From contig NC_092679.1 of NCBI RefSeq assembly GCF_964355755.1, positions 17,350,932 to 17,414,931 of the forward strand: 64,000 bases of DNA, read 5' to 3'. How positions within the stretch are numbered: position 1 is the first letter of the stretch; every line of letters begins with the position of its first letter. Shown in pieces: positions 13,146 to 23,920 of the stretch. Both the position numbers and the translations under genes were made by a program. Below the pieces are notes generated by a model that was given only the letters and a program-made list of their open reading frames with translations, had not been told where the DNA came from and searched no databases. Source of the stretch: Antedon mediterranea (lineage: Eukaryota; Echinodermata; Crinoidea; Comatulida; Antedonidae).

Positions 13146-14768
13146 TTTCAACAATTATAATTCCAAAAGTGTATTTCTTGAGCATCACATTAAATTGACA
13201 CAACAGGCAATTTTAACGGGGAACCATAATATACAGTCAATATTTCCAGAAAATCAACAATGTATACCGTTTGTTTGATCATGATTTGATCAATCTAGGC
13301 CAGTCGGATTATTCATTCTCTGGTCGATGATGATGATGTTGTGTTTCGGCGAATGGGCTAAATCTTTTTCTAAAGGAAAGATAATGGTGGAACATCACGT
13401 GACTGGATAGCATGGGAAAATGCCGTTCAATACATCATTTTTCTCGCTTAAATAACAATAATCTACAATTTAGTGTAATCTAAAGATTTTAAACAATATT
13501 TAATATCATATTTCTAAATCAATTTACGTTTATATTGTATAAAACATGCATCATTTGTTTTATAAAAATACCGAGTTTTCATTGCGATCCCTGAACTTAA
13601 GTGACCTTCAGTTCAAGTCTAGTCTTAATTAAGCGAATAAGTATGACTTAACGCAAGAGGGCGCTCTTGTACTTTTTTAATTTATCTGGCGGTAATTTTC
13701 ACATTTCCACTGACATAAAATTAAAACCGATTAATTTCGACATTTTCAAACATAAAGGCCTATTTAAATATTAAAAAGAAACATACAGTATCAGACATTA
13801 AACATAATTGAGTTTCCAAAACATAAAAAAAACATTTAAATGAAGAAAAAAACATAACAATAAAATTAATTATTTTCTTTTTTTAATTGAATAATGCAAA
13901 ATCATTATTTTGGGGAAAAATGTTTAGGTTTCTTATACATTTGTATTAACTTATGTTTGTTTAAATTCAGATTAACAATATGGATTTAAAACGAAAAAAA
14001 AACCATCAATAAACTACAATTTACATACATACTACTAATAATGTCCTCAGCTCCCCTGCATAAAGTAGTAGAACTCTTAATTGCAAAAGGTTTGTGCTTG
14101 GGCACTAAATTAGAGAACTTGTGCCTCAATTTAGTTTTTTTTTTACCATACGCAACTGATTTTCAAACTAAGCACATACTGGTGGGTGAGTGGCCGAGCG
14201 GTTAAGACAGTGGAACCGTAATAATCACGTAGCCATAACATCGGCAGGGGTTCGAGGCTCACTCACTCCATGGTTCTGGTGGTAGAACGAGTCTTCTCGG
14301 ATAAGGACTATAAACCGTAGGTCCAGTGTACACAACTTGCTCGTGTGCACTTTAAAGAACCTAGTACATCTTTCGAGACGAGTAGGGGGTTACCCCGGTG
14401 TATTAGTACATCACAGCCACTGATCATCAACTGGGCCCTCTGGGAGATCAGTCTTTGACTGAAGAGATCACCCAGTATAAAGATAAAACAAACAAACAAA
14501 AAAAATACTCTTCAAATCAGAATTATATTGGTCACCTGCTATATCGATGGTAAATTTGCAATTCAACTAGACCTGTAATACATCCTTGTGTTCTCTACAA
14601 CAAGTTAGTAAATCCAAAGTCTAGACATCCATGAATTATCCATACTGTATGGGGTGCAAAACACTCTTTGATAAACATTGATATGGCACTAGAAATTATT
14701 TGTATTTCAATGTCTCTGAAAACATGGCATCTAGAGGCCTATACTATAATAATGCCAAATGTGTAGTG
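13146..14768. other. Intergenic region between protein kinase D and COA4
   Basis: It should contain the protein kinase D promoter (the gene reads leftwards from 13145), but no TATA box or other clear core element is identifiable. The 3' half holds the SINE at 14182-14506. The rest is AT-rich, with poly-A/T runs and no convincing exon. Confidence 0.5.
14182..14506 (+). mobile_element. tRNA-derived SINE
   Basis: The head has a pol III A box typical of Leu/Ser tRNAs (TGGCCGAGCGGTTAAGAC, 14190-14207) and a B box (GGTTCGAGGCTC, about 14249). The acceptor-like ends GTGAGTG and CTCACTCACT can pair. A conserved-looking ~200-base body follows, then an A-rich tail (AAACAAACAAACAAAAAAAA) at 14485-14505. 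This order of parts is that of a full-length SINE on the plus strand. Confidence 0.8.
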
Positions 14769-15470
14769 TCATTGTTGCTGTGTGTTTCTTTTATTGTAGT
14801 CCATTATGCACTTTCTGAATTCTGTTACTTGATCTTGACATTTCCGCCAGTCTCTGTTGTCTGCCATACATTCCTAAACAAGATCAGAAAGAAGTTATGA
14901 TTAAGCCTAAAACTATCCTAGTACTAATAACCATGCATCAATGATCCAGGTCTCATTTTAAAACAATTTTTAACCAAAATATTTATTAGGCCTAGGGCCT
15001 AGGTTTAAGATCATATTATATTATTTATTAATAATATAATATTTTTGAAAATAGCAATCAAATATTAATATTATATAATGACAATAATAATAATAGTTAA
15101 ACAACAAAATCAAACGAAAAGTGTAAGCCTAGGCCTATGATGTTGCTAATGTTTACGACCTATTTTAGCCTAGGCCCCCTGGTACCAAGGCATCAACTCA
15201 CACTCTACCACGAATTAACCACTCTGGGCAGCCTACACCAGCACGCGGCGGTGGTACGGACGGATGGTAGGCTGGCATACTAAACTTGGCTTAATTGTTC
15301 GTTTTGATGCATACACGATAATTCGTAATTATTTATACCTGCACTTTATAATGAAGATTGAGACATCCTGTCTTTTTTATCATCGTATCAACAGGGTCAT
15401 CCTCTTCATCATCTTCAGTATTGTTATTGTTAACACGACGACTCCAATCGTGTCCCCTGTGCGTCGCCAT
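14769..15470 (-). CDS. COA4: COA4/CHCHD8-like cytochrome c oxidase assembly factor
   Basis: A small twin-CX9C protein of the mitochondrial intermembrane space needed for assembly of respiratory complex IV. Two coding exons: 15470-15339 (44 residues, from MATHRGHDWSRRV) and 14873-14769 (34 residues plus TGA), with donor GT at 15338 and acceptor AG at 14875-14874, phase 0. The predicted 78 residues carry an acidic stretch (EDDEEDDPVD), then two CX9C motifs: C-LNLHYKVQE-C, split by the intron, and C-QDQVTEFRK-C, joined by DNRDWRK. The HxWxxRV start, acidic DP, GC and DWRxCQ positions all match COA4. Cysteine spacing is intact, so it is probably functional. Both exons are too short to stand out as open reading frames. 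Confidence 0.92.
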
Positions 15471-16380
15471 GTTCTTGTTATCAGGTGACTGTTAAAGACC
15501 AATCAGCAATCAGAAAAGTTAATTGGCACGTCAAATGTTGTTTCCTTTTTACTATTACAAGGAAACTTGTAGTTATGTTCAGAACTGCATTACCCTGTAT
15601 TCTAAAGTTTATTTTGATGTTTAAACCCATCCTTATACTATCAATCATTTCTTCCAAAAAATTTGAATATTTATAGGCTACAAATATAGATTTTATTTTG
15701 TATATCAATTCAAGGCTATAAAAAACGTTATAAGCTTGAGAGTAACTGTGTCAAATATCAACCCATGTGTGGTAACAATCCTAAAAACGCGCCAAATGTT
15801 ACTATAGGTTTCGTCTGTGTCAAAACTGTTTGTGTTGTAGGCCTACCTATTGCCTTTGAGGTCGATTCATCGTTTGTAAATTTGTAAGTAACTAGAATTC
15901 ATTTTGAATTTCACATAATTTAGGCCACGTGTTTGAGATTAGGTACAAGGAACAATCATTGAGTATTGTCGAGTATTAGTTTAACTTTGGCCTTTTATAG
16001 ACCAAGCCAGTGTCTGTCTGATATTTTATCACTCGTGTCGTGTGGCACAGGTGGTTTGCGATTCGATATGTTGGCAAGCTTGGTTTAGTGTCAATAGAAA
16101 ACTACAGTATTTAGTTAAACCTCGGATAAAACCCAATAATGAAATAGGTGTTGTACACAAAGCATAATAATGAAAATGCATGCCAATTTAGTGCTGTGCC
16201 GATCTCTTTTGTCCGTGAGTCTTTAATATTCTTTCCAATAAGAGACCTTATGTAGGCTATAATTGTATAATTCACACATAAATAATACGTCAGCAAATCA
16301 ACAATGAGTGAGCTCACGGTTTTATTAGAAAACTCAGTTTTCAGAATTAAGAACCATGAAATAATAGTTTGATAAACAGT

Positions 16381-16402
16381 GGAATTTCCCGGGGAATTTC
16401 CC
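16381..16402. promoter_or_regulatory. Two abutting NF-kappaB-type sites
   Basis: GGAATTTCCC (16381-16390) is followed directly by GGGGAATTTCCC (16391-16402). The second contains GGGAATTTCC, a full match to the Rel/NF-kappaB consensus GGGRNWYYCC. They lie about 690 bases upstream of the TATA box of kinase gene 1. Function is inferred from the motif only. Confidence 0.55.
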
Positions 16403-16528
16403 ATAATAAACACTTGAGTTTTCAGGTTAACGGTATTGGATTTTATTTTTGCAATAAGTAGACCAAATACCGAACAAAAGAACCATTCCTTGGGGCTATA
16501 TAATAATTGCTCAAATGTCTACAAAACT

Positions 16529-16545
16529 GGAAATTCCAAAACCAG
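16529..16545 (+). promoter_or_regulatory. Decayed copy of the kappaB promoter block
   Basis: GGAAATTCCA followed by AAACCAG mirrors the active-looking block at 17067 (GGAAATTCCC, AACACCAG, TATAAA), but GTACGT replaces the TATA box. It may be a leftover of a tandem promoter duplication, or a weaker upstream Rel site. Confidence 0.4.
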
Positions 16546-17066
16546 GTACGTCCAGGGGCGTGCCTGACCATGTTCCCAGAGCTTTAACTTACAACATGGA
16601 AGAAATACAGTAAATAAACACAAATTATACTATTTATATGACAGTATAGTATAAATTAGGAGAGGTCACAAAACAATTGACACCGACAAACTGGACGCCG
16701 AGATCAACTATTAAACAGTTTTTATGACGACAACTTAATTTACCTCCCAACAATCTGTACGGTAGGTGTTTTTGATTTTCAAAACGGTATTTTTAATAAC
16801 ACCGTTATTATAACTATTTTCTGATAATTATTTATAATTGCGATGCATAAAACAGAAAAATGTATTTGGAAATGGATGGCCTATACACAACTAGAATAAA
16901 CAATCTTTACTCATTGATGTGAACATGGTTGATAATAATAAATCTTCCCTGGTTACAGGCGCGGCCTAATATTCATAGAAAATAACAATCAATAATACTC
17001 AATCAATTACAATACAAAGCAAGGAACAATACACTTCCTGCTCATTGTCAAAATTCATTCAAATCT

Positions 17067-17092
17067 GGAAATTCCCAACACCAGTATAAAAG
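17067..17092 (+). promoter_or_regulatory. Core promoter of kinase gene 1: kappaB site plus TATA box
   Basis: GGAAATTCCC (17067-17076; complement GGGAATTTCC fits the Rel consensus) and TATAAAAG (17085-17092) are eight bases apart. Kinase gene 2 has the same pair with the same spacing (23012-23037), although the surroundings have diverged, which argues that both parts are kept by selection. Transcription would begin near 17115-17125. Confidence 0.75.
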
Positions 17093-17114
17093 AGGGGTTT
17101 CAATGAGGAGTGGT

Positions 17115-17199
17115 ACATTTTGCCGTTGTCGAGGAATAGTGACATCTCTGGCTGCATTTTATCCCTTCAGTTATTGTATATTTTTTTGTTTGTAAGCAG
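17115..17199 (+). other. Non-coding first exon of kinase gene 1
   Basis: The start is estimated from the TATA box; the end is the donor AG|GTAAGT (GT at 17200). The text TGCCGTTGTC...GTGACATCTCTGG...GCATTTTATCC is conserved in the matching exon of gene 2. It would splice to the acceptor at 17943 (CAG|ATTAC), 39 bases before the start codon. Confidence 0.65.
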
Positions 17200-17982
17200 G
17201 TAAGTAATATTCATTATTACAGTATATCCCATAAAGGTTAATCCGCCGCGCAATGAAAAGCTCAACAGTCGCCCCGACGATTTTTTTGGCTTTGCCCGTT
17301 TATTTTTAAAGAGTGTGTCCACCTGAAAATATAATTTTTAAAAACATTGTTATACGGCCTAAGCTATCAACCATCGCTTTATTTGAACGATAATTGGATG
17401 AAAAACTAGTATTTTCCTGAAAACCATAATTTATTTTTATTTATTCATGGTTTATGCGTATTCATCCATTAAATGCATTTCTCCGCGAAAATAATTAACC
17501 AATCAGAGTTGTTCAGCAGGTAAATGATTCACGCGGGTATATAGATTCGCTTATCACTAGGAAAACATGAAGTTATAAATAATATTGATGATCATTGTGT
17601 AACTGTTTTCTGTGAAACATTGGATTATGCCTCTGTTTTCAGTTGAAAGGTGGTACAGTAGTACAATAGTAATTTCACACATAAATGACAGTACATGTGA
17701 TTATTTATTTGGAACTCTGTAGTACTAGGAAATAAGCCATCATTATCTCCGTAGATCTATAATTCACATGGACCTAGAGCCACGATACATGGCTCTGCTC
17801 CAGTATATAGCTATATAATACAATAAATAAAAGCCTTTCTTTTCTTATATTCGCAAAACTGTAGTTAAATTATGCAAATATCTTTTTAAATTTTTCACAT
17901 TTATTTTACTGACATCGTGTAAATACATCATCTGATCTTGCAGATTACTTATTTACCTGAGTGGTAGCATCAACAGTTTAAA

Positions 17983-20334
17983 ATGCCCCGTGGAACAACA
18001 TACGCAAATAATGCCTCTAACAGAAGTCTTGGTAGGGCTGGTATGGCCATGGGTAGTGCGCCAGTATCGAGATCTAGTGGAGGAAGCTCAAGTGGTGGAT
18101 ATGGCAGTTCCGGCAGTTCTGGGTCTTCATCTAAAACCTATGTTGATAACTCTTACAACCGTAGCCTCGGTAGAGTTGGCATGGATCATGGATCGATGGT
18201 AGCCTCTCGCAGTTCATCCAGCAGCAGTTCTACACCCAAAACCTATGTTGATAACGCATCCAACCGTAATCTCGGTAGAGTTGGTATGGAACATGGAACC
18301 ATGTCAGTCTCCAGCAGTTCCACAAGCAGCACACCTACACCTAAAACCTATGTTGATAATGCGTACAACCGTAGCCTCGGTAGAGTTGGCTTGAAGCATG
18401 GGACCATGTCAGTTTCCCGTAGTTCAGCAAGCAGCGATTCTAAGCCGGGTACCTACGTTGACAATCCATTCAACCGTAGCCAGGGTAGAGTTGGCATGGA
18501 TTATGGAACCAAGGTAGTTTCTTCGAAGAGCTCAAGCTCCAGTAAAGATCAGCTGAAAAATCCTGAAGTTAAGCTATATAAAGATAACGCTGCCAATAGA
18601 AGACTTGGTAGAGCCGGAAAACCTCTTGGAAGTATGCCTGTGAGTTCGAAGAAAACCAAATCAACTGATTACCTGCAGAAGGCTCACGAACACATGATGA
18701 ATAATCCGGTATGGTTTTTTTTAATGTTACCGATATTATCCTCACAACCTTACACAAGCCATCTCTACCATCATCAACGTATAACAATATAATTAATATA
18801 AAATGTTTTCATCTGATAGTAATATTAATAAAAACATATCATTAGAAATGAAACACACAGAATGAAGTATAAAACTCTAATTGGACAACATGCCTGAATT
18901 TTAAATTTTCCCTGATGAGCAGGATAAACAAAGCAATGAATCAATTAGTTATATTATAATTAGTGCACTATCATTGAGTCTACTTTACAAATGTGACCAT
19001 TTATGTAGAAACTTTGAGTCGTCGTTAAACCATGAAGAACTTTTTTAAAGAGGGGGAGGGGAGAACTTTTAAACCGACCATGGTAAAGAAATAAGGTGAA
19101 AATAGGGGAAGAGGAGGAGTTTGAGAGAGAGAGAGAAAGAGTGAATACACATCATCGCCCCAATCCTAGTCTATCGACTATGCCCCAATCGATACTCAAT
19201 CTTCATGATCATGGCTGAGGCTTTCATAATCATCGCCACACCTCTATTATAACCAATATTCACTTATGCAGGGAGTTGTTATTAAACAACTCCCTGACTT
19301 ATGTTATAGGCTACACACACATTTATACTATTTGCTATTCTTATTTACAGTATGAAGAGTTTGAAGCGCCGTTTGAAGCAGACGGAAATTTGGAGTCTCA
19401 TTTTATTGAACAGCTTAATCGTATGGAGTTATCAAGAAGTCGTACATCCACAAGAAAACCATTCGAATGGTACGAGGGTTCGATTATTAAGTTCGGTGAC
19501 CTCACTCTTGGTAAGAAAATAGGTCATGGTGGCTTTGGCGACGTTCATCACGGCCATATGAAAGGAAAGGAAGTTGCTATTAAGAAGTTACGTGTGCAGC
19601 GTGTGAGTCAAAAAAGGTTGACTCAGTTTGAAGACGAAGTTCGAATCTTCTGCAAACTCAAACACAAGAACATCATTACCTTCTATGGTGCCTGTATCGA
19701 GACACCTAACCTCTGCATCGTGATGGAGCTTATGAATGGAAGTCTGTATGACGAACTACATGTCAAAGATTACCAGTTCAGTGATACTGAGAAGACATTT
19801 ATTGCAATGGAAGTAGCCGATGGTCTGAAGTATCTCCATTCTAAGAATGTTGCTCACTGTGACATAAAACCAACGAATGTACTAATCAACATTGCTACTG
19901 AGGGTGCAGACAAGCACGAAGTAAAGATCACAGATTTTGGCTTGAGCAAGATCAAGAACTACTCCGAAACTTCGCATTCAAAGGCAGTGGGTGACGACAT
20001 GGTACGTGAACTTGGTACTCCGCGTTATTCAGCACCAGAGGTTCTTCGTGGTGAATTCCTTGACACCAATGGAATGATGATGACAGATGTTTACTCATTT
20101 GGTTTGGTAATATTTGAAATATTTAGTGGAGATGAGGTTTTTGACGATTACAACGCACACCAGCTGAGGAAGAATGTTGGAAATGGTGACCACAAGCCGT
20201 CATTACATAATTTGCTGTTGTCAGGTAAGCTGCAAGACTTGATGAGAAAATGTTGGGAAAGAACTCCAACCACACGTCCTACTGCTGGTGAATGCTTTGA
20301 TTCCTTAAAGAAGATTTACCAAACGAATGTTTAG
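17983..20334 (+). CDS. Repeat-kinase gene 1: YVDN-repeat region fused to a TKL-type kinase
   Basis: Two coding exons, 17983-18708 and 19351-20334 (phase 0; donor CCG|GTATGG, acceptor TTACAG|TATGAA), give about 569 residues. The first 242 hold six ~35-residue repeats with core YVDNxxNRxLGRVG, separated by Ser-rich linkers. The second exon is a protein kinase: Gly loop IGHGGFGDVHHG (~299), VAIKK lysine (~320), alpha-C Glu (~338), HCDIKPTN (~411), DFG (~437), YSAPEV and a CWERTPTTRPTA end. All catalytic residues are present; the Arg of HRD is Cys (non-RD). The C-lobe ending fits the TKL group. Start chosen because MPRG(T/S)TY is shared by all three paralogues just after a conserved 5' acceptor. 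No signal peptide or membrane segment, so probably cytosolic. Substrate unknown. AATAAA occurs at 20358. Confidence 0.88.
17995..18650 (+). repeat. Coding tandem repeat of gene 1, six units
   Basis: Units begin TTYANN, KTYVDN (three), GTYVDN and KLYKDN. The first and last (LGRAG...GSxPVS) resemble each other more than the inner ones (LGRVGxxHGxMxVS), so they look like capping units. The last is preceded by a KDQLKNPEV linker shared with gene 3. Confidence 0.85.
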
Positions 20335-20828
20335 TAGTTGCATCGGCGGAACGTCCTAATAAAGAAGGATGAGAACACCAATTTATTTTCTAAATAGGCA
20401 AATTTTGGTGATGGTTTTTTTATATCGATATACATGCGATAGCTAAATGTCGACACGCCTCTCTCAAGTTCAGTGAAAACAAATAACAAAACAAGAATAT
20501 CACGTATGAATGTTGAATCATGACCTCTCGCCATGCTAGCGGAGGTAATTAAAAATGAAATATATTTCACAAATTGCGGAACGGTTTAATTCTGTTTAAT
20601 TGACATAAACTATTTCTTTCATTCAATAGACTATACCTACCAACACGCGTATAATTTTAATAATGTAATATTTTTTATAGAAGAGGCTGCGCCAACCTTT
20701 CATTTGGTTATTTGTATTGATTATAAAATAGATATACACTGTGATATCTTAATATATGATTTAATACTATATAATATATATTATATATATATCTATCTTC
20801 GGAGATCCCGCCTCGTGAATAAAAATAC

Positions 20829-21060
20829 TGTAAGATGAGGGCGTATCAATTTGATCTCTGGTGCGCGTGCGTACAACTGAGGACTAGTGCTGTTCCGCCG
20901 TACCACGCCGAGAATGTTAAAGAGTCGCTATCCAATCGAGTTCGAACAATACCATGAAAGCCCCAGTGGTCTAATGGTTAGGACATCTGCATATCAAGCA
21001 GGCGGTCCGAGTTCGAGTCTCGGTTGGGGCGACTTTTTCTCATTCTCACAGATTTCCTCA
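20829..21060 (+). repeat. Dispersed repeat carrying the tRNA-like gene
   Basis: Matches 890-1085 both before and after the tRNA body (GAGGGxxTATCAATTTGAT, CTATCCAATCG, CTCATT...CACAGATT). Because flanks on both sides are shared, the whole ~200-base unit was copied, not just the tRNA. Confidence 0.6.
20960..21031 (+). tRNA. tRNA-like gene, anticodon ATC (Asp) if real
   Basis: A complete cloverleaf can be drawn: acceptor GCCCCAG/TTGGGGC, D stem GTCT/GGAC, anticodon stem TCTGC/GCAGG with loop ATATCAA, variable CGGT, T arm CCGAG-TTCGAGT-CTCGG. TTTTT at 21034 would end pol III transcription. The loop gives anticodon ATC, which decodes GAU, but animals normally use GTC for Asp and A34 is not expected in this box. 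With a decayed relative at 890-1085, it may be the head of a SINE-like repeat or a pseudogene rather than a working tRNA. Confidence 0.5.
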
Positions 21061-21556
21061 TCTTTATCGTTTCAAAATAATTAATTAAATTTCAGTATAT
21101 CACCGGGCGGTTTAGAATTAATGTTCTTTGCCTGATTTGTTTATATAATATATATTATATATATATATATTACATTTTTATTATGTTGTAGTTATAATCG
21201 ACATTCGGTTTTAAGTTTTATAATTACATTGTATAATGTATGTGTTGTGTCCGGGCATTATATAAGGACCTTTTCTCATTTTTATGTTTCTTTGTGTATA
21301 TGAAATTCAAATAGAGTAGATAGAATTGTAACTTTTTAACGTTTATTTTATATCTGTAAACAACATTGGTTTCTGCCATTTTATACTAGGCCTATCTTGT
21401 ACACATTACTATTTTTCGTTTTTAGACTGAGATTCCGGTGGCAGGTTTTGAGTTCGTAAAATAATAATATAATATTTTAGTTAGTTTATATTCGTTATTG
21501 TTACGGAGTGTATCTAAATGCAAGTAGGATAGAGAATATAATGCCTAAGTTTCAAT

Positions 21557-22575
21557 GTTGCTTATTTTATAAGATAAGATAAGATAAGATAAATCTTTAT
21601 TGTCATGAACACAACAAGGCGAACATGAAATTGGTTTTCCTTGATGCTTAAAAACACATACAATATATAAAACATTAAAAATATCAATACAATACATTAA
21701 AACTATATACAGTAGTAAACAAGTAAACAAACTATCTTTGGAATGTTGTGTTGGAAACATGAATAGAGTTGTGGACAAATGATTTCCTACATCGAGTGGT
21801 ATTGCACATTAAAGGACGAATTCTACCTGATTTATTAACAACATATTTATCATTCAATGGGTGTGAGTTATCTTCTTCCATTATTTTCTTAACTTGGCTA
21901 ATAACATCGCGGCTGTAAACTGCGTCGATAACATTGACATTCCTTCCTATTATTTTACTAGCAGTTTTCATAGCACGGTCAAGTTTCTTTTTATCATTAG
22001 CACTCAGACTATTGTACCAAACAACACAGTTGAAAGTTGCAACACTAAGAATAACACTCTGGTGAAACATAAAAAGTACATCATTATTCACTCTGAAAGA
22101 GTTCAGCTTTCTGAGAAGGTACAGCCGTTGATTACATTTTTTAACAATATTTACAGTATTTGCATTCCAATTTAATTCACAATCTACCGTTGTTCCTAAA
22201 TATTTATGTTCTTTTACAGTTTCTATCTTTTGGTCGTTTAATACAATATTATCAATAACACTTTTCTTCTTTCTGAAATCAAAAATTAATTCTTTGGTCT
22301 TATCCGCGTTTAATATAAGAAAATTTTTCTTACACCACGACTCAAACAACTTAAGTGTATTTCTATAATCATCTTCAGAGTTATGCTGAATTATACCCGT
22401 AACAACAGAATCATCTGCATACTTAACTATACTAACATAATTACTTTCAATTTTAAAATCATTTGTGTAAAGAGAGAAAAGAACAGGAGAAATAACACAT
22501 CCCCGAGGGACACCAGTGTTAGTGAAAAGTGAAAATCTTATTAAAAGTATAAAAGGAGCATTGCAAATAAGAAGC
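21557..22575 (-). mobile_element. 5'-truncated L2/CR1-like LINE with reverse transcriptase
   Basis: On the minus strand an open frame of about 280 residues carries reverse transcriptase motifs: GVPRGCVISPVLFSLYTNDF, KYADDSVVTG (the YADD core), LNADKTKELIFDF and HKYLGTTVD. The 3' end is AATAAAGATTTATCTTATC followed by ATCTT repeats at 21570-21592. Endonuclease and 5' RT motifs are missing, so it is truncated and inactive. Kinase gene 2 has the same downstream sequence without the insert (TTTCAATGTTGCTT then AGCTTAATAAATT, 27900-27935), which fixes the insertion boundaries and shows insertion after duplication. Confidence 0.85.
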
Positions 22576-22671
22576 TTAATAAATTCCAACTAAAACGTTG
22601 ATTTATGGTGCTTTGTTGTCAGTTTAATTTATAAGAGATTACAGTACAGTAATTGCATCTTTAAAGAATTT

Positions 22672-22754
22672 ACCAATCACAAAAGCGACTCGAATAGTCC
22701 ATCGGTTGTGATTGGTCAAATCTTTGCGTTGCGTCCTAGTGGGAAACAAGTTTT
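22672..22754. mobile_element. Partial MITE, family 2
   Basis: ACCAATCACAAAAGCGA, TGATTGGTCAAAT and TTTGCGTTGCGTCCTAGTGGG match one arm of the palindromes at 60476-60650 and 62386-62556. The other arm is missing or decayed. Confidence 0.6.
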
Positions 22755-23011
22755 AACAAGGAAGTTCGTAAATTAAACAGCGATCCTCAACTTCGGAACG
22801 GTTAGATCTATTTGTAATTCATGAATTAATAAAGTAATGCTTATTCAATATTAATTAGTCAACCTTTTGGTTTTGAATACATTTCTGATGAATAAACATC
22901 TACGGTACTAAACATGGTACGGTTGATAAAATTACATGTATGAAAATAAAATAAAAATCAATAATCCTTAACCAATCACAGAGCTCATTGTCTCAAATTT
23001 CGACAAACTCT

Positions 23012-23037
23012 GGAAATTCCCAACACTAGTATAAAAG
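23012..23037 (+). promoter_or_regulatory. Core promoter of kinase gene 2: kappaB site plus TATA box
   Basis: GGAAATTCCC (23012-23021) and TATAAAAG (23030-23037) are spaced exactly as in gene 1. GAGCTCATTGTC upstream also matches CTGCTCATTGTC of gene 1. A TATA promoter with a kappaB site next to it is typical of inducible genes; inducibility is inferred. Confidence 0.75.
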
Positions 23038-23059
23038 AGAGTATTGATTTAGGTAGTGT

Positions 23060-23175
23060 CACATCGTGCCGTTGTCCGGGAACAGTGACATATCTAGATG
23101 CATTTTTATCCTGCACTTATTTTATAATATTGATTGATTGACACAGGAGAATAATATTTTGGCAGTAAGGCTCAG
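23060..23175 (+). other. Non-coding first exon of kinase gene 2
   Basis: Start estimated from the TATA box; donor CAG|GTAAGT with GT at 23176. It shares GTGCCGTTGTC, ACAGTGACAT and GCATTTTTATCC with gene 1. It would join the acceptor CAG|ATTGCATTTAGCTGAG at 23883, 37 bases before the start codon. Confidence 0.65.
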
Positions 23176-23920
23176 GTAAGTATTCTATATTACCTCCCTT
23201 TTTTTCATAAATTTTCTTATATTTTTCTATACTACATTTACAAAGGAAGTTTAAAAAGTTGACACAAAGAAGATATGCCCAAATAAATGCACCGTTAACC
23301 TTTTTTGTTTCCAAACATCGTTAAAACATATATATCATTGCTGTTAGGCAGTATTTTATGTAACATTTTATAATTGAATTGTGCTAGTTTCTTATCCTTC
23401 GTTTTACTTTCCGTAACCAAGATGTTTTCCAATCTATGATGTTGTCATAGAAGTACTCTTCCTATTAGTTGTGACATTGGAATACAGAAATATTTCACAT
23501 TCTATTGTCTCGTTCGTGTTTAAGTAACCAGGGGAAAATGTCCCGGGGACAGCCTAGAAACATGTGTTTGATTAACTCGAATAGATTCGCCTATTACAGT
23601 GAAAAACAGGTGTTAAATATATTGATCTGTATTCTGGGAAACATTGTATTAGGCCATACAGATAGCAGGCCTACCTCTGTGATTAGCTGAAAGGTGTAAT
23701 AATACAATAGGCCTACTGTAGTACAATACTCATTTCACGCATATTATTGATTTATATGTGGTTATTCTTTAGAAAGTAAACCATATGTGTTATACATATT
23801 TATTCATTACACACAATAAATAAAAGCATGTTGCATGTTTTCTACTTTATCTCCAAATAATAGTATACCGGTACATCTTGCAGATTGCATTTAGCTGAGC
23901 TGTGAATTAACAGTTTGAAA

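Larger units (their letters stand above)
15471..17066. other. Intergenic region between COA4 and kinase gene 1
   Basis: The left part must hold the COA4 promoter, with no clear core element seen. The right part holds clustered kappaB-type sites (16381-16402) and a decayed promoter copy (16529-16545) upstream of kinase gene 1. Longer open frames on the minus strand near 16.1-16.4 kb resemble no family and look fortuitous. Confidence 0.5.
20335..22975. other. Region between kinase genes 1 and 2
   Basis: Contains the gene 1 3' end, a tRNA-like gene in a dispersed repeat (20829-21060), (TA)n tracts near 20775 and 21150, a downstream block homologous to the one after gene 2 (21490-21556), a LINE (21557-22575) and a partial MITE (22672-22754). 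No other gene is supported. Confidence 0.6.

Noticed and set aside
12964-13278. Plus-strand open frame of 104 residues over the protein kinase D first exon
   Set aside because: It is the antisense shadow of an exon with clear protein kinase D identity and resembles no family itself.
16111-16413. Minus-strand open frame of 100 residues upstream of kinase gene 1
   Set aside because: Hydrophobic but of no recognisable family, and it overlaps the kappaB cluster; probably chance.
17983-20334. Repeat exon and kinase exon as two separate genes (a paired system)
   Set aside because: In all three units a strong donor ends the repeat frame and a strong acceptor starts the kinase frame in the same phase; no promoter or start codon context is seen between them.
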